64,000 nt of DNA, taken from contig JAFXHJ010000003.1 of the NCBI GenBank assembly GCA_017536445.1, positions 1-64,000 of the forward strand. Direction: 5' to 3'. The notes under the pieces are model-generated. The model searched no databases. It saw only the letters and a program-made list of their open reading frames with translations, and was not told the DNA's origin. Positions within the stretch are counted from its first letter, which is position 1; the number at the start of each line of letters is the position of its first letter. The position numbers and the translations under genes were made by a program. This DNA comes from Clostridia bacterium (GTDB lineage Bacteria > Bacillota > Clostridia > TANB77 > CAG-465). Below are positions 52,921 to 64,000 of this stretch, one piece after another.

Positions 52921-52949
52921 TTGCTTTTTTATTTATTCTGTTGTATAAT
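52921..52949 (+). promoter_or_regulatory. Promoter of tRNA-Arg(ACG)
   Basis: TTGCTT, 17 bp, TATAAT, 11 bp before the tRNA. Confidence 0.75.
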
Positions 52950-52960
52950 AATTTTCATCA

Positions 52961-53037
52961 GTACCAATAGCTCAACTGGATAGAGCATCAGACTACGAAT
53001 CTGAAGGTTGGGGGTTCGAGTCCCTTTTGGTACACCA
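52961..53037 (+). tRNA. tRNA-Arg (anticodon ACG)
   Basis: A 77-nt tRNA: acceptor GTACCAA/TTGGTAC, D-arm AGCTCAACTGGATAGAGC, anticodon ACG, GTTCGAGTC T-loop, encoded CCA. A34 is the substrate of TadA, whose gene is nearby. Confidence 0.95.
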
Positions 53038-53067
53038 AAAAAGAGCGGTTAACCGCTCTTTTTTAAT
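53037..53067. terminator. Perfect palindromic bidirectional terminator
   Basis: AAAAAAGAGCGGTT/AACCGCTCTTTTTT, perfectly symmetric, serving tRNA-Arg(ACG) and the convergent phosphatase gene. Confidence 0.92.
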
Positions 53068-53071
53068 TTTT

Positions 53072-53791
53072 TTATACAACAAAATCTTTTAAAAACTTAT
53101 CTTTAATCTTATTCAATGTTTCTTTACTTAAGCCGCAACTTAATAGATAGTTTTCATATGTCCCATATGTTTCTTTTAATCTCATAATTAATGTCCTAAT
53201 ATATTTAGCGTCAGACTTTTGCACGTTTTCTGCATAGGTATCTAAGAATGTAGAACCAGAGATATATGTTTCGGTCACTTGGTAGTTTGCGATAATATCT
53301 AAATCATCTACACCACATAAACCCAGAAGTAGTGCTGCAACAGTGCCTGTCCTGTCTTTACCGGCAGTACAGTGGAAAAGAACTCCACCTTTAGCTTCAG
53401 CAAACACGGTAAATATTTGTTTTACTTTTTCCTTGTTGTTTAACATGAATTTATATGCTTCGCCAAAATCGAAATTTGGTTCTAGTTCATGTGCCTTAGA
53501 ATAAGCTTCACTTTCTTTATTAGATAATGGAAGATAGTAGAATTTGAAATAGTCCCCGTCAATGTTATCGTCGCTAACAAATGTCGCTTGTATTTTAGTA
53601 ACACCTCTAAGGTCTATAATATCTGTAATTCCGTATTTTTTTAAGAATTCATTATCTTCTTTGGTAAGGTCTGTTAGCCTGCTGCTTCTAACAAATGTCT
53701 TAAATTTGGTAATCTTATTATCTTTTGTACAGTATCCTCCTAAATCTCTTGCGTTTTTAACATATTTAAGCGGTAATCTTATACAGTTCAT
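53072..53791 (-). CDS. Tyrosine/serine protein phosphatase (Y_phosphatase3 type)
   Basis: A 239-residue phosphatase with the P-loop FHCTAGKDRTGTVAALLLG (about 136-154), NARDLGGY near the N terminus and the general-acid region after DIIDLRG. Family members act on phosphotyrosine, phosphoserine or phosphoinositides. No secretion signal is present, so it is likely cytoplasmic. GGAGG lies upstream of the ATG. The target is unknown; there is no kinase gene nearby. Confidence 0.88.
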   Translation of the reverse strand: MNCIRLPLKYVKNARDLGGYCTKDNKITKFKTFVRSSRLTDLTKEDNEFLKKYGITDIIDLRGVTKIQATFVSDDNIDGDYFKFYYLPLSNKESEAYSKAHELEPNFDFGEAYKFMLNNKEKVKQIFTVFAEAKGGVLFHCTAGKDRTGTVAALLLGLCGVDDLDIIANYQVTETYISGSTFLDTYAENVQKSDAKYIRTLIMRLKETYGTYENYLLSCGLSKETLNKIKDKFLKDFVV

Positions 53792-53993
53792 AAATACCTC
53801 CTTTAATCTTATGTTATTATACTATACTTTGTTAAAAAGTTAAAGAAAAAAGGAAGGAATAAAAAATAATTAAAAAGTTCTTGAAAACTGCTTGAATTAA
53901 AGTAAAAAACGATATATAATTCTAAATAGATGTTAAGTTCGTATATTAAGCTTGACGGGGAAAGAAAAAAGTGCTTAAAATAACATTTTTTCG

Positions 53994-54022
53994 TTGACAA
54001 ACAATAATTTGTATGATAAAAT
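53994..54022 (+). promoter_or_regulatory. Sigma-A promoter of rpoB-rpoC
   Basis: TTGACA, 17 bp, TAAAAT, about 200 bp before rpoB. In the 434-bp gap this is the only convincing promoter. The part from 53792 to 53990 shows nothing else I can support. Confidence 0.8.
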
Positions 54023-54134
54023 ATACGAAATGTTTATCGTAACATTCGAAAAACTATGTAAACTAAAGTGTTTAAGGATGGTACAATTGTTGAAAAAAAT
54101 ATTTGTAACGGAGTAAAAGTTAATATGTATGTAT

Positions 54135-54170
54135 CAAATTGATTTTAGGGTAAAATCAGTTTGACTTTTT
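54135..54170 (+). promoter_or_regulatory. Leader hairpin of rpoB resembling an attenuator
   Basis: CAAATTGATTTTA (54135-54147) pairs with TAAAATCAGTTTG (54151-54163) through one G-U pair and a GGG loop, then ACTTTTT. It looks like an intrinsic terminator placed within the rpoB leader, 55 bp before the start, so it may set rpoBC level by partial termination, or mark the end of a rplL-side transcript in relatives. Confidence 0.65.
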
Positions 54171-54225
54171 GTCGTTTATACGAATATTTTATGTAAATAA
54201 ACTATATTTTTAGGGGGAATTTGAA

Positions 54226-57200
54226 GTGGTTCACGAAGTAAAAAATGGAAAAACAACAAGAAAGAGTTTTTCAAAAATCGCAGAAGTTATTGACATGCCA
54301 GATCTTATTGAGGTACAAAAATCATCTTATAAATGGTTTTTAGATTCTGGACTTAGAGATGTTTTTCATGACATATCTCCAATAGTTGACTACTCAGGAA
54401 ATCTAATGCTTGAGTTTGTTGACTATAGATTAGAAGATGAAACAAAATACTCTATAGAGCAAGCAAAAGAAAGGAACACTACATATGCCTCTCGTTTGCA
54501 AGTTAAAGTGCGTCTTTTAAACAAGGAAACAAGTGAAATAAAAGAGCAAGAAATATTTATGGGTGATTTCCCTCTAATGACAGAGAATGGAACATTCATA
54601 ATTAATGGTGCTGAAAGAGTTGTAGTAAGCCAATTAGTTAGAAGCCCAGGTGTATATTTTGATAGAATAAAAGACAAAACTGGTAAAATTACATTTACAG
54701 GAACAGTTATGCCTAACAGAGGTACATGGTTAGAATTTGAATCAGACCTTCAAGATATGTTATGGATAAAGGTAGATAGAACTCGTAAACTACCTATAAC
54801 TACATTTGTAAGAGCATTAGGAATAGAAAAAGATGCTGAAATATTAGATTTATTTGAAGATGATTTAATAGCAGCAACCCTTGAAAAAGATCCTTCTAAA
54901 ACTACAAATGCAGCGCTTCTTGAAATCTATAAGAAATTAAGACCAAGTGAACCTTTACACGTAGATGCTGCAGAGCAACTATTATATGGTTTAATGTTCG
55001 ATGAAAGAAGATACGATCTATCTAGAGTGGGTAGATATAAATACAACAAGAAATTAAATCTTGCTACTAGAATAACTGGTGAAATAGCAGCTGAAGATGT
55101 TGTTAACGGAGAAACAGGAGAATTATTCGTTAAGAAAGGTGAAAAAATCACTGCAGACGTTGCTGAAAACATCAGACAATCTGGTATTAATGTTGTATAT
55201 GTAGATAAGAACGGAAAGAAAGTAAAAGTTATTGGTAACAATACAGTAGACATTTCTAAATATCTTGGTATTGAAGTAGATAAAATGGTTATCAAAGAAG
55301 ATGTTCATTTACCAGTATTAAAAGAAATAGTTGAAAAAATGGAAGGTAAAGATGAAAAAGCTTTACAAAAAGAAATAAAGAAGAGAAGAGAAGAACTAGT
55401 TGTAAAACACATTACATTTGATGATATAGTTTCATCTATTAACTATTTTGTAAACTTCTACAATGGTATGGGGAAAATAGAAGATATCGACCATTTAGGA
55501 AACAGAAGAGTTAGATGTGTTGGTGAATTATTACAAAACCAATTTAGAATTGGTCTTACAAGACTTGAAAGAGTTGTTCGTGAAAGAATGGCTACTCAAG
55601 ATATGGATGTTACAACTCCACAAATGTTAATAAACATCAAACCAGTTGTTGGAGCAATCAAAGAGTTCTTTGGAAGCAGCCAATTATCTCAATTCATGGA
55701 TCAAATTAACCCACTAGCTGAGTTAACACATAAGAGAAGGATTTCTGCATTAGGGCCTGGTGGTCTTACTCGTGAAAGAGCTGGTTTCGAAGTTCGTGAC
55801 GTTCACTATTCTCACTATGGTAGACTATGTCCAATTGAGTCTCCGGAAGGACCAAACATAGGACTTATATCTTCACTTCCTACATATGGAAGAATCAATA
55901 GATACGGATTTATTGAAGCTCCATATAGAAGAGTGGATAAAGAAACAGGAAAAGTAACTGATGACATAGAATATATGACAGCAGATACAGAAGATAATTA
56001 CATAATTGCTCAAGCAAATGAACCATTAGATGCTGAAGGTAGATTTGTAAACAAAAAAATAAAAGTTAGATGCGTAAGAGAAATACTTGAAGTATCTCCA
56101 GATAGAGTAGATTATATGGACGTTTCTCCAAAACAATTAGTATCTGTTGCTACAGCAATGATACCATTCCTTGAAAGCGATGACGCTAAACGTTCGCTAA
56201 TGGGATCTAACATGCAACGTCAAGCGGTTCCATTAATAAAAGCAGAAGCTCCAATTATAGGAACAGGAATAGAATATAAAGCAGCACAAGACTCTGGTAC
56301 ATGTATAGTAGCTGGCCAAGATGGTGTAGTTACATATGTAGATGGAGACAAAGTTGTTGTTGAAGGAAAACAAGGTAAAGAAGAACACTTATTAACTAAG
56401 TTTAAACGTTCTAACCAAGGTACATGTTTGAACCAAAGACCAATAGTTGTTTCTGGCACAAAAGTTAAGAAAGGTGATGTACTTGTAGATGGTTCTTCTA
56501 CAGAACAAGGTGAAATGGCATTAGGTAAAAACATACTAATCGGTTTTATGACTTGGGAAGGATACAACTACGAAGACGCTATCTTAATTTCAGAAGATCT
56601 AGTTAAAGATGACGTATTAACTTCTATTCATATTGAAGATTATGACTGTGAAGCTAGAGATACAAAACTAGGACCTGAAGAAATCACTCGTGAAATACCA
56701 AACGTTGGTGATGATGCGTTAAAAGACCTTGATGAAAACGGTATTATAAGAATAGGTGCAGAAGTAAGACCTGGTGATATCCTTGTAGGTAAAGTAACTC
56801 CTAAGGGTGAAACAGAACTTACTGCTGAAGAAAAACTATTAAGAGCAATATTCGGTGAAAAATCTAGAGAAGTAAGAGATACTTCGCTTAGAGTTCCACA
56901 CGGAGAAGCTGGTACAATTATAGATGTTAAAATCTATACAAGAGAGAATTCTGATGAATTAGCTCCAGGAGTACACAAAGTTGTAAGAATATACATAGCT
57001 CAAAAGAAGAAAATATCTGTTGGTGACAAGATATGTGGACGTCACGGTAACAAAGGTATCATTTCTAGAGTATTACCTAGAGAAGATATGCCATACTTAC
57101 CAGATGGTACACCACTACAAATCGTATTAAACCCACTAGGTATACCTTCTCGTATGAACGTAGGTCAAGTACTTGAAGTACACCTAGGTTACATAGCAAA

Positions 57201-57897
57201 ACAACTCGGATGGAAAGTTGCAACACCAGTATTTGATGGTGCTAAGGAAGAAGATATAGAGAAATTATTTGAACAAGCCGGTTTAAGCGGAACTTGTAAG
57301 TTCCCTGTAAGAGACGGTAGAACTGGTGAATTATTTGATAACGAAGTTACAGTTGGTTACATGTACATGTTAAAACTTTATCACTTAGTTGATGATAAGA
57401 TTCACGCTCGTTCTATTGGACCATACTCTTTAGTTACACAACAACCTCTTGGTGGTAAAGCACAATTCGGTGGACAAAGATTTGGTGAAATGGAAGTTTG
57501 GGCTCTTGAAGCTTACGGTGCAGCATATGCTCTTCAAGAAATATTAACTGTTAAATCAGATGACGTTTCAGGAAGATTAAAAACATATGAATCAATCGTT
57601 AAAGGTGAAAGCGTTCCAGAACCAGGAATACCTGAATCATTCAGAGTGTTAATTAAAGAACTACAAAGCTTAGGCTTAGATATGAAATTATACAATCACA
57701 ATGATGAAGTTGAAGTTAGAGAAACTGTAGACTTAACAGAAAAAACAATATTACCTGCAGATTACGAAACTACAGACATAGATCCTGAAAGCTATGTTTT
57801 AGATGATGATTCTGGAATGGGTATAGAAGATGAAGACGGCGAAGAAGCATATGAACTTGCAGAAGATGACGATTTCGCTGATGACGAAGAAGTTTAG
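54226..57897 (+). CDS. rpoB: RNA polymerase beta subunit
   Basis: A 1223-residue beta subunit. The rifampicin-region segment [28 protein letters not shown] is intact with sensitive-type residues, and the C-terminal half has [24 protein letters not shown] and [24 protein letters not shown]. It ends with a very acidic tail. The start is a GTG at 54226 after AGGGGGAAT. The usual upstream rplJ-rplL genes are not here, so rpoBC stands alone behind its own promoter and leader. Confidence 0.98.
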   Translation: MVHEVKNGKTTRKSFSKIAEVIDMPDLIEVQKSSYKWFLDSGLRDVFHDISPIVDYSGNLMLEFVDYRLEDETKYSIEQAKERNTTYASRLQVKVRLLNKETSEIKEQEIFMGDFPLMTENGTFIINGAERVVVSQLVRSPGVYFDRIKDKTGKITFTGTVMPNRGTWLEFESDLQDMLWIKVDRTRKLPITTFVRALGIEKDAEILDLFEDDLIAATLEKDPSKTTNAALLEIYKKLRPSEPLHVDAAEQLLYGLMFDERRYDLSRVGRYKYNKKLNLATRITGEIAAEDVVNGETGELFVKKGEKITADVAENIRQSGINVVYVDKNGKKVKVIGNNTVDISKYLGIEVDKMVIKEDVHLPVLKEIVEKMEGKDEKALQKEIKKRREELVVKHITFDDIVSSINYFVNFYNGMGKIEDIDHLGNRRVRCVGELLQNQFRIGLTRLERVVRERMATQDMDVTTPQMLINIKPVVGAIKEFFGSSQLSQFMDQINPLAELTHKRRISALGPGGLTRERAGFEVRDVHYSHYGRLCPIESPEGPNIGLISSLPTYGRINRYGFIEAPYRRVDKETGKVTDDIEYMTADTEDNYIIAQANEPLDAEGRFVNKKIKVRCVREILEVSPDRVDYMDVSPKQLVSVATAMIPFLESDDAKRSLMGSNMQRQAVPLIKAEAPIIGTGIEYKAAQDSGTCIVAGQDGVVTYVDGDKVVVEGKQGKEEHLLTKFKRSNQGTCLNQRPIVVSGTKVKKGDVLVDGSSTEQGEMALGKNILIGFMTWEGYNYEDAILISEDLVKDDVLTSIHIEDYDCEARDTKLGPEEITREIPNVGDDALKDLDENGIIRIGAEVRPGDILVGKVTPKGETELTAEEKLLRAIFGEKSREVRDTSLRVPHGEAGTIIDVKIYTRENSDELAPGVHKVVRIYIAQKKKISVGDKICGRHGNKGIISRVLPREDMPYLPDGTPLQIVLNPLGIPSRMNVGQVLEVHLGYIAKQLGWKVATPVFDGAKEEDIEKLFEQAGLSGTCKFPVRDGRTGELFDNEVTVGYMYMLKLYHLVDDKIHARSIGPYSLVTQQPLGGKAQFGGQRFGEMEVWALEAYGAAYALQEILTVKSDDVSGRLKTYESIVKGESVPEPGIPESFRVLIKELQSLGLDMKLYNHNDEVEVRETVDLTEKTILPADYETTDIDPESYVLDDDSGMGIEDEDGEEAYELAEDDDFADDEEV

Positions 57898-57921
57898 TAG
57901 TAGGGAAGGAGAAAAAGTATA

Positions 57922-60900
57922 ATGGCAGAAAATAATAATGTAAATCCAGAAGTATTCGATAGATTAAGTATTGGAATAGCTTCTCCTGACAAAATAAGAG
58001 AATGGTCAAAGGGTGAAGTTAAAAAGCCAGAAACAATAAACTATAGATCCCTAAAACCTGAACGTGACGGATTATTCTGTGAGAAAATATTCGGGCCAAC
58101 AAAAGACTGGGAATGTTATTGTGGTAAATATAAGAAAATAAGATATAAAGGAATTATATGTGATAGATGTGGTGTTGAAGTAACTAAGAAAAGCGTAAGA
58201 CGTGAAAGATTAGGACACATTGAACTTGCAACACCAGTGTCTCACATCTGGTTCTTCAAAGGAATTCCAAGTAGAATGAGTCTTATAATAGACGTTTCTC
58301 CTAAAGCTTTAGAAAGAGTTGTATACTTTGCAGCATACATAGTTATGGATCCAAAGGATACAGGACTTTCATACAAGCAAATATTATCTGAAAAAGATTA
58401 TAGAGAAGCAATCGAAAAATACGGTGAAGATTCATTTGTAGTTGGAATGGGAGCAGAAGCTATTAGAGAACTTTTAGCTAAAGTTGATCTTCATAAAGAA
58501 GAAAAAGAAATTAGAAAAGCTCTTGAAACAGCTACTTCTCAAAAACGTTTGAAATTAATTAAACGTTTAGAAACAATAGAAGCATTTATAGCATCTGGAA
58601 ATAGACCAGAATGGATGGTACTAGAAGTAATACCAGTTATTCCACCTGATCTAAGACCAATGGTTCAATTAGATGGTGGTAGATTTGCTACTTCTGACCT
58701 AAATGACCTATATAGAAGAGTTATAAATAGAAATAACAGATTAAAGAGACTTATTGAACTTGAAGCTCCAGACATTATCATAAGAAATGAAAAGAGAATG
58801 CTACAAGAATCAGTAGACGCTTTAATAGACAATGGAAGACGTGGAAGACCTGTAACAGGTGCTGGAAACAGACCACTTAAATCTTTATCAGATATGTTAA
58901 AAGGAAAACAAGGTAGATTTAGACAAAACCTACTTGGTAAGAGAGTTGACTATTCTGGACGTTCAGTTATCGTTGTTGGTCCTGAACTTAAGATTTATCA
59001 ATGTGGATTACCACGTGAAATGGCACTTGAATTATTCAAACCATTTGTAATGAAAGAATTAGTAAAAAGAGAATTAGCATTCAACATTAAAAATGCTAAG
59101 AGAATGGTAGAAAGAGCGGCAGTTGAAGTTTGGGATGTTTTAGAAGATGTTATCCAAGATAGACCAGTATTATTAAACCGTGCTCCAACTCTACACAGAC
59201 TTGGTATCCAAGCATTCGAACCAGTTCTAGTTGAAGGTAGAGCAATAAAACTACATCCATTAGTTTGTGCTGCGTTTAACGCCGACTTCGACGGTGACCA
59301 AATGGCCGTACACGTACCATTATCACCAGAAGCTCAATCAGAAGCTAAATTCTTAATGCTTGCATCAAACAACTTGTTAAAACCACAAGATGGTAAAGCA
59401 GTTACAGTACCATCACAAGATATGATACTTGGAAGCTACTACTTAACAGTTGAATATGATGATGAACCAGGTGTTGGTAAAGTATTCAAAGATGAAGACG
59501 AAGCTTTAATGGCATATGACCAAAAAGTCGTTGGACTTCATGCACCTATTAAACTTAGAGTAACTAAGGAAATAGATGGTAAGAAAGTATCTAAGATAAT
59601 AGATACAACAGTTGGTAGAATAATATTCAATGGTATTATTCCACAAACTCTAGGATATGTAGATAGAACAAATCCTGAAAATGCTTTCAGACAAGAAATA
59701 GAATTCCCTGTTAGAAAGAAAGAAATAGGACAAATAATAGATATGAGTATCGAAAAATTTGGTATTCCAGATACAGCAGTAATGCTAGACAATATCAAAT
59801 CTTTAGGTTACAAATATTCTACAGTAAGTGCTATTACAGTTTCTGTAGCAGACATGGAAGTTCCACCTGAAAGAGAACAAATACTAAAAGAAGCTGATGA
59901 AGCCGTAGATAAAGTATATAAAAACTACAAACGTGGTCTTATATCTGATGAACAAAGATACAACGAAGTTGTTAAGATTTGGGGTAAAGCTACTGATGAC
60001 ATCCAAGATGCTATCATGAAGAACCCTAACATTAAAAACCCAGTACGTATCATGGCTCACACTGGTGCCAGAGGTAACCCAAAACAAATGAGACAATTAT
60101 CTGGTATCCGTGGACTTATGGCAGATACATCAGGTAAAGCGGTAGAAATACCAATCAGATCAAGCTTTAGAGATGGTCTAGATGTTCTAGAATACTTCAT
60201 TTCTTCACACGGTGCTCGTAAAGGTCTTGCCGATACAGCCCTAAGAACAGCTGACTCTGGTTACTTAACAAGAAGATTAGTTGACGTTAACCAAGAAGTT
60301 ATAATAACTTCAGAAGATTGTGGAACTGAAGATGGTCTTTATGTTGAAGCTATCATGGAAAGTGGAGAAGCTATAGAAAAACTACTTGAAAGATTAGAAG
60401 GTAGATACTTAGCTGAAGATATTAAAGATGCTGATGGAAATGTAGTATTTACAAGAGATACATACATATCAACAGCAATTGGAAAACAAATAATGGATTT
60501 AGGATACACTAAAGTAAAAATACGTTCAGCTCTTACTTGTGATATGGGAAGAGGCGTATGTGCTAAGTGTTATGGTAAAAACCTTGCAACAGGTGAACCA
60601 ATTAATGTTGGTGAAGCAGTTGGTATAATTGCTGCACAATCAATCGGTGAACCAGGTACTCAGTTAACAATGAGAACTATCCATACTGGTGGTGTTGCTG
60701 GTGGTGCAGATATCACACAAGGTCTTCCTCGTGTTGAAGAATTATTCGAAGCGAGAAAACCAAAGGGTGTTGCAATCGTTACAGAAATAGCTGGTACTGT
60801 AAGAGTAGAAGCTGTAGATGATTTAAATAAAGATGTTATTGTAACAAACGAAGAAGGCACAAGCATGAGATACCCAATCTATAGTGCAAGACCTCTTGTA

Positions 60901-61497
60901 AAAGACGGCGATGTAATAGAAGCTGGTGCAAGACTTACTGAAGGTTCATTAGATCCACACGATGTTATTAGAATTAATGGAGAAGTTGCAGTTCAAAACT
61001 ACATCATCCAAGAAATTCAAAAAGCATATAGAACTCAAGGTGTTAATATTAACGATAAACACATTGAAATTGTTGCAAAACAAATGTTAAGAAAAGTTAG
61101 AGTTTTGGATAGCGGTGAAACTAACCTAGTTGCTGCTTCAATGGTAGATATAAATGAATTTAAATCTGCTAACAAAGAAGCTAGAGAACAAGGTAAGAAA
61201 GAAGCTACTGGTAAGAGAGAATTACTAGGTATCACAAAAGTTGCGTTACTTACAGATTCATTCTTATCTTCAGCATCATTCCAAGAAACAGCTAGAGTAT
61301 TAACAGATGCGGCAGTTAAAGGTAAGACAGATAAGTTACTAGGATTAAAAGAAAACGTAATCATTGGTAGATTAATTCCAGCAGGAACAGGGCTCGTAGA
61401 TTACTCAGATATTAGATTGTCTTCTAAAGATACAGAAGTATCACATGTAGATGATGATATAGTATCTAGCACAATCATAGATAACATATATGAATAA
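57922..61497 (+). CDS. rpoC: RNA polymerase beta-prime subunit
   Basis: A 1191-residue subunit with the N-terminal zinc-binding motif [23 protein letters not shown], the catalytic NADFDGDQM with three Asp for magnesium, the second zinc site [17 protein letters not shown] and the trigger-loop region [22 protein letters not shown]-like sequence. It begins 24 bp after rpoB with AAGGAG. No large lineage insertion stands out. The terminator follows at once. Confidence 0.98.
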   Translation: MAENNNVNPEVFDRLSIGIASPDKIREWSKGEVKKPETINYRSLKPERDGLFCEKIFGPTKDWECYCGKYKKIRYKGIICDRCGVEVTKKSVRRERLGHIELATPVSHIWFFKGIPSRMSLIIDVSPKALERVVYFAAYIVMDPKDTGLSYKQILSEKDYREAIEKYGEDSFVVGMGAEAIRELLAKVDLHKEEKEIRKALETATSQKRLKLIKRLETIEAFIASGNRPEWMVLEVIPVIPPDLRPMVQLDGGRFATSDLNDLYRRVINRNNRLKRLIELEAPDIIIRNEKRMLQESVDALIDNGRRGRPVTGAGNRPLKSLSDMLKGKQGRFRQNLLGKRVDYSGRSVIVVGPELKIYQCGLPREMALELFKPFVMKELVKRELAFNIKNAKRMVERAAVEVWDVLEDVIQDRPVLLNRAPTLHRLGIQAFEPVLVEGRAIKLHPLVCAAFNADFDGDQMAVHVPLSPEAQSEAKFLMLASNNLLKPQDGKAVTVPSQDMILGSYYLTVEYDDEPGVGKVFKDEDEALMAYDQKVVGLHAPIKLRVTKEIDGKKVSKIIDTTVGRIIFNGIIPQTLGYVDRTNPENAFRQEIEFPVRKKEIGQIIDMSIEKFGIPDTAVMLDNIKSLGYKYSTVSAITVSVADMEVPPEREQILKEADEAVDKVYKNYKRGLISDEQRYNEVVKIWGKATDDIQDAIMKNPNIKNPVRIMAHTGARGNPKQMRQLSGIRGLMADTSGKAVEIPIRSSFRDGLDVLEYFISSHGARKGLADTALRTADSGYLTRRLVDVNQEVIITSEDCGTEDGLYVEAIMESGEAIEKLLERLEGRYLAEDIKDADGNVVFTRDTYISTAIGKQIMDLGYTKVKIRSALTCDMGRGVCAKCYGKNLATGEPINVGEAVGIIAAQSIGEPGTQLTMRTIHTGGVAGGADITQGLPRVEELFEARKPKGVAIVTEIAGTVRVEAVDDLNKDVIVTNEEGTSMRYPIYSARPLVKDGDVIEAGARLTEGSLDPHDVIRINGEVAVQNYIIQEIQKAYRTQGVNINDKHIEIVAKQMLRKVRVLDSGETNLVAASMVDINEFKSANKEAREQGKKEATGKRELLGITKVALLTDSFLSSASFQETARVLTDAAVKGKTDKLLGLKENVIIGRLIPAGTGLVDYSDIRLSSKDTEVSHVDDDIVSSTIIDNIYE

Positions 61498-61501
61498 TAG
61501 A

Positions 61502-61530
61502 AAATAACGGGGTAACCCGTTATTTTTTAT
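61502..61530 (+). terminator. Terminator of rpoBC
   Basis: AATAACGGG, GTAA loop, CCCGTTATT, then T. Confidence 0.92.
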
Positions 61531-61594
61531 GCCTTTTTATTGCAATACATATTATCTTTATGATAACATTATCGTATAATTTAAGGGGTATATT

Positions 61595-62707
61595 ATGAAA
61601 GATAATAAAAATATGATTTCGTGGAGAATCACGCTAGCAATAATGCTAATATTTGGGCTTGGATTTACTTTAGGAAAGGTAACTAGTATCGACAGACTAG
61701 CTAAAATTGAAGGGTATAAAATAAAGATAGAACAAGATGCACTAGCTATTGTAGATGATGCGACTTCTGGAAATGCAACATCTGGTAATGTGGAAGACGA
61801 AGAGTATGCAACTGATCCTAACGCAACTTCTAGCAACGTGCAACCTGAAGACGACGAACCGGTTATTACAGACCCAGTTAGAGTTGAATTAGATGGAAAA
61901 GAAAAAATAGAACTAAAAAATGAAGAGATAACGGCAGATCACATTAAATATATTAGAACATCTACTAAAGATGTAATAGTTGATGCTACAAACAATACGA
62001 AGATTGCTAAAGAATTGTTATCTGCAATATCTGCGGCAAGTAAAAATACACTTGTTGTAAACGCAGGCGGAAACCAATTTGTATTCTACGGAAGTAAGAT
62101 AGAAACAGTAACAGATGTAGATGTGTATATGAATGTTAACACTGTGGCAAAAGATGAAGATGTCTCTAAAGTTGTTTCTTCAAAAGGAATTGTTCTAAAA
62201 TTCTTAGAAGGAAATAAATTCCCAGAGGGAACAATAGTACGAGTTAAAGAAACAGACTTAATAAAAAACGAAATAATAGCTGATGCAAAAGCATACAGTT
62301 ATAACAATAAAGATGGTAGCTTAAAATTAGTTCAAACAAATATAGGTAAAGAAGACGGATATTACAACTTAAAAATTTCTGGGGAAGGAAAATTCGTTTT
62401 GATTAATAAAGATTTTGAAATAGCAGAAGGTACTAAAACAGAGGAAAAGAAAGAAATAGTAGAATTTGTAGATTCTAATATGACATATCTTCTTGTTATA
62501 GCAGGAAGTTTAGTTGTTATATTTATAGTATCAGCAATGTTGATTGCAAATAGAGGCAAACAAGAAATAAAAGTTGAAACTTCAGTTGCATCAGAGGGAG
62601 ATCAAGTTGCGTCAAACGAAACAGATAACCTATTAGAACCACAAACACTAATAGACCAAATGGTAGATGCAATTAATGAGAAAAAACAAGAACAACAAAA
62701 TAAATAA
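61595..62707 (+). CDS. Unknown surface protein with two membrane anchors
   Basis: A 370-residue protein. An N-terminal membrane segment (about 9-27, WRITLAIMLIFGLGFTLGKV) is followed by a Ser/Thr/Asn-rich stretch with repeated ATSGN/ATSSN units (about 55-82), a mixed alpha/beta external domain, a second membrane segment near 296-318 and a charged Gln-rich cytoplasmic tail. This arrangement suits a membrane-bound sensor or wall-associated protein. I do not recognise the domain. It stands alone between the rpoBC terminator and an inverted repeat. Confidence 0.78.
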   Translation: MKDNKNMISWRITLAIMLIFGLGFTLGKVTSIDRLAKIEGYKIKIEQDALAIVDDATSGNATSGNVEDEEYATDPNATSSNVQPEDDEPVITDPVRVELDGKEKIELKNEEITADHIKYIRTSTKDVIVDATNNTKIAKELLSAISAASKNTLVVNAGGNQFVFYGSKIETVTDVDVYMNVNTVAKDEDVSKVVSSKGIVLKFLEGNKFPEGTIVRVKETDLIKNEIIADAKAYSYNNKDGSLKLVQTNIGKEDGYYNLKISGEGKFVLINKDFEIAEGTKTEEKKEIVEFVDSNMTYLLVIAGSLVVIFIVSAMLIANRGKQEIKVETSVASEGDQVASNETDNLLEPQTLIDQMVDAINEKKQEQQNK

Positions 62708-62731
62708 TATAATAAATAATATGAACAAAAG

Positions 62732-62763
62732 ACAGTATACCTTAAGATAATGAGGTATACTGT
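62732..62763. repeat. Perfect 11-bp inverted repeat
   Basis: ACAGTATACCT/AGGTATACTGT around a 10-base loop, between two plus-strand genes. The following bases TAACTTTAAG are only moderately T-rich, so it is either a weak terminator or an operator for the traX-like gene. Confidence 0.65.
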
Positions 62764-62780
62764 TAACTTTAAGAGGGAAT

Positions 62781-63542
62781 ATGAAGGGATTAACATCAAA
62801 CAAACTAAAAATCATTGCAATAATACTTATGATATTAGATCATATAGGGTATTATTTTGTAAGTTATATATCTAAAGAAGCTTTTGATGTATTAAGGTTT
62901 TTTGGAAGAATGGCAATGCCAGTGTTTGCATTTTTAATAGTGCAAGGCTTCTTCCATACAAAAGATATCAAAATATATATGCTTAAGTTGTTTATAACTG
63001 CAACAATTTTTCAAGGATTATTATTTGGTTTGGGGATAATAAATCATGTATATGTACCAAACTTTTATATAGTAATAAACACATATCTAAATATATTGTA
63101 TTCTTTTGTTTTATCTTTAATAATGTTATGGTTAATAGATAAAAAAGATATATTAAAAAACAAATGGTTAAATTATATACTAAAGATAGTTGGTATAGCA
63201 TTAATTGCTTTTGTGTACCATTTAGTAAATTTAGAATTAGGATTAAGAGTACCTGTAACAATATTAGGATTTTATATAGCAGAGAAAATAAAAAGAAGTG
63301 GTAAAACAGCTGAGTTTACACAAGTGGTAATGCTAATTACACTTGTACTAGCGCTGTTTGCGGATTATGATAATCTACAATTTAACTTACCATCGATTTT
63401 ATCTATATTTATTATATCGTTATATAACGGTGAAAGAGGTAAAAGGAACAAATGGATAAGCACAGCTTTTTATGTTTTTTATCCGCTACATCATATGATA
63501 TTATATGTTACAGCATTAACAATAACACATATAGTGAGGTAG
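62781..63542 (+). CDS. TraX-family membrane protein
   Basis: A 253-residue polytopic protein with eight or so hydrophobic segments and the TraX pattern LKIIAIILMILDHIGYYF and RFFGRMAMPVFAFLIVQGF near the N terminus, plus YPLHHMILYV at the end. TraX of the F plasmid acetylates pilin; chromosomal relatives in Firmicutes have unknown acyl-acceptors. No conjugation genes are next to it. GAGGG precedes the ATG, and the VanW-like gene follows after 4 bp. Confidence 0.85.
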   Translation: MKGLTSNKLKIIAIILMILDHIGYYFVSYISKEAFDVLRFFGRMAMPVFAFLIVQGFFHTKDIKIYMLKLFITATIFQGLLFGLGIINHVYVPNFYIVINTYLNILYSFVLSLIMLWLIDKKDILKNKWLNYILKIVGIALIAFVYHLVNLELGLRVPVTILGFYIAEKIKRSGKTAEFTQVVMLITLVLALFADYDNLQFNLPSILSIFIISLYNGERGKRNKWISTAFYVFYPLHHMILYVTALTITHIVR

Positions 63543-63546
63543 GTAA

Positions 63547-64000
63547 ATGGCAAGAAAACTATTTTGCGAATTAGGTCCTTGGGCATATAAAATATCGGTA
63601 ATCAAAGAAGGTATAAGAAAAGATATAAAGGACATAATTAAACGCAATAAATTAGCAAAAAAGAAAATTAAAGAAGATTATGAATACATATTAAAGGGTG
63701 AAATGAAACTGCTTCTTAGAAAATTAGAAGGAGTAGATATGAGGCTTCAAGTAAACAAGATTACTAATCTAAAGCTAGCAGCAGATAAAATAAATGGCAT
63801 TATAATAATGCCTGGAGAAACATTTTCTTTTTGGAAACTTGTTGGGAAACCTACTAAAAAGAAAGGTTATCTTAAAGGGTTGGTTATAAAGAATAGCACA
63901 TCATTTGGTGAAGATTATGGTGGAGGACTATGTCAGCTTGCAAATCTAATACATTATTTAGTATTACATACTCCGCTTGAAGTAACAGAACTTCATCACC
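63547..64000 (+). CDS. VanW-family protein, truncated by the window end
   Basis: The first 151 residues, opening MARKLFCELGPWAYKISVIKEG and reaching IIIMPGETFSFWKLVGKPT, KKGYLKGLVIK and YGGGLCQLANLIHYLVLHTPL, which match the VanW domain. The domain is found in vancomycin-resistance clusters and in many wall-related proteins, with unknown biochemical role. No other van genes are in view, so resistance is not implied. The gene continues past the window. Confidence 0.88.
   Translation, partial: MARKLFCELGPWAYKISVIKEGIRKDIKDIIKRNKLAKKKIKEDYEYILKGEMKLLLRKLEGVDMRLQVNKITNLKLAADKINGIIIMPGETFSFWKLVGKPTKKKGYLKGLVIKNSTSFGEDYGGGLCQLANLIHYLVLHTPLEVTELHH

Noticed and set aside
63547-64000. Vancomycin resistance
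   Set aside because: VanW-domain proteins are widespread; no vanHAX-type ligase or dehydrogenase is present.

Overview
The window is about 64 kb of chromosome around the replication origin of a low-GC, AT-rich, endospore-forming, single-membrane bacterium. Clostridia (Firmicutes) is the best fit, probably a gut lineage without close cultured relatives; that placement is an inference. The evidence is the gene order dnaA-dnaN-recF-gyrB next to rpmH-rnpA-yidD-yidC-jag-mnmE-mnmG-rsmG-parA-parB, sporulation genes (sigG, sigE, spoIIGA, SpoIVFA/SpoIVFB-like, a Spo0E-like gene), strong Shine-Dalgarno sites and the absence of outer-membrane genes. Genes left of about 16 kb are almost all on the minus strand and most genes to the right are on the plus strand, as expected for replication leaving an origin at 16.0-18.1 kb.

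Region by region. 0.1-3.3 kb: YlmC-like protein, an amidase, and sigG, sigE and spoIIGA. 3.4-5.9 kb: ftsZ and ftsA. 6.0-7.5 kb: a SpoIVFA/SpoIVFB-like pair. 7.6-11.7 kb: miaB, efp, the infC-rpmI-rplT operon behind an attenuator leader, and uppS. 11.8-18.1 kb: gyrB, recF, dnaN, dnaA and a bipartite oriC, with DnaA boxes on both sides of dnaA and a six-unit TAG DnaA-trio beside an AT-rich unwinding element. As written, dnaA is split by a frameshift at an AT-dinucleotide tract just before its Walker A motif. 18.1-27.9 kb: an unknown gene inside the origin region, the rpmH-to-rsmG block, a small unknown gene, parA/parB and a DUF4446 gene; parS-like sites lie in jag, mnmE and at the rsmG start. 28-33 kb: two tRNA-Ser genes, a decayed helicase, a small unknown gene, a coaB/nitrilase-fold pair with a divergent LysR regulator, and a PHP-domain gene with an in-frame stop. 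33-41 kb: murT/gatD, in which GatD lacks both catalytic residues, a lipid flippase, a tagO/wecA-type transferase, yqeY and the YfmF/YfmH M16 pair. 41.2-42.0 kb: a 440-nt structured RNA with its own promoter and terminator, then a Spo0E-like gene behind a Spo0A box. 42-49.2 kb: three small Asn-rich genes divergent from a six-gene operon combining a VirB4-like ATPase with TadZ/CpaE-, CpaF/TadA- and TadB-like proteins and an unknown protein. 49.2-53.8 kb: YlbF-family protein, transglutaminase-like protein, tadA, an ATP-grasp enzyme, two tRNA-Arg genes and a tyrosine phosphatase. 54.2-61.5 kb: rpoB and rpoC. 61.6-64 kb: a surface protein, a TraX-like protein and a VanW-like gene cut by the window end.

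The window has no rRNA operon, CRISPR array, transposase or integrase. The strongest candidates for something undescribed are the VirB4-Tad hybrid operon, the 41.3-kb RNA and the GatD pseudoenzyme. All functional assignments are from reading sequence and motifs by eye; no database search was run.
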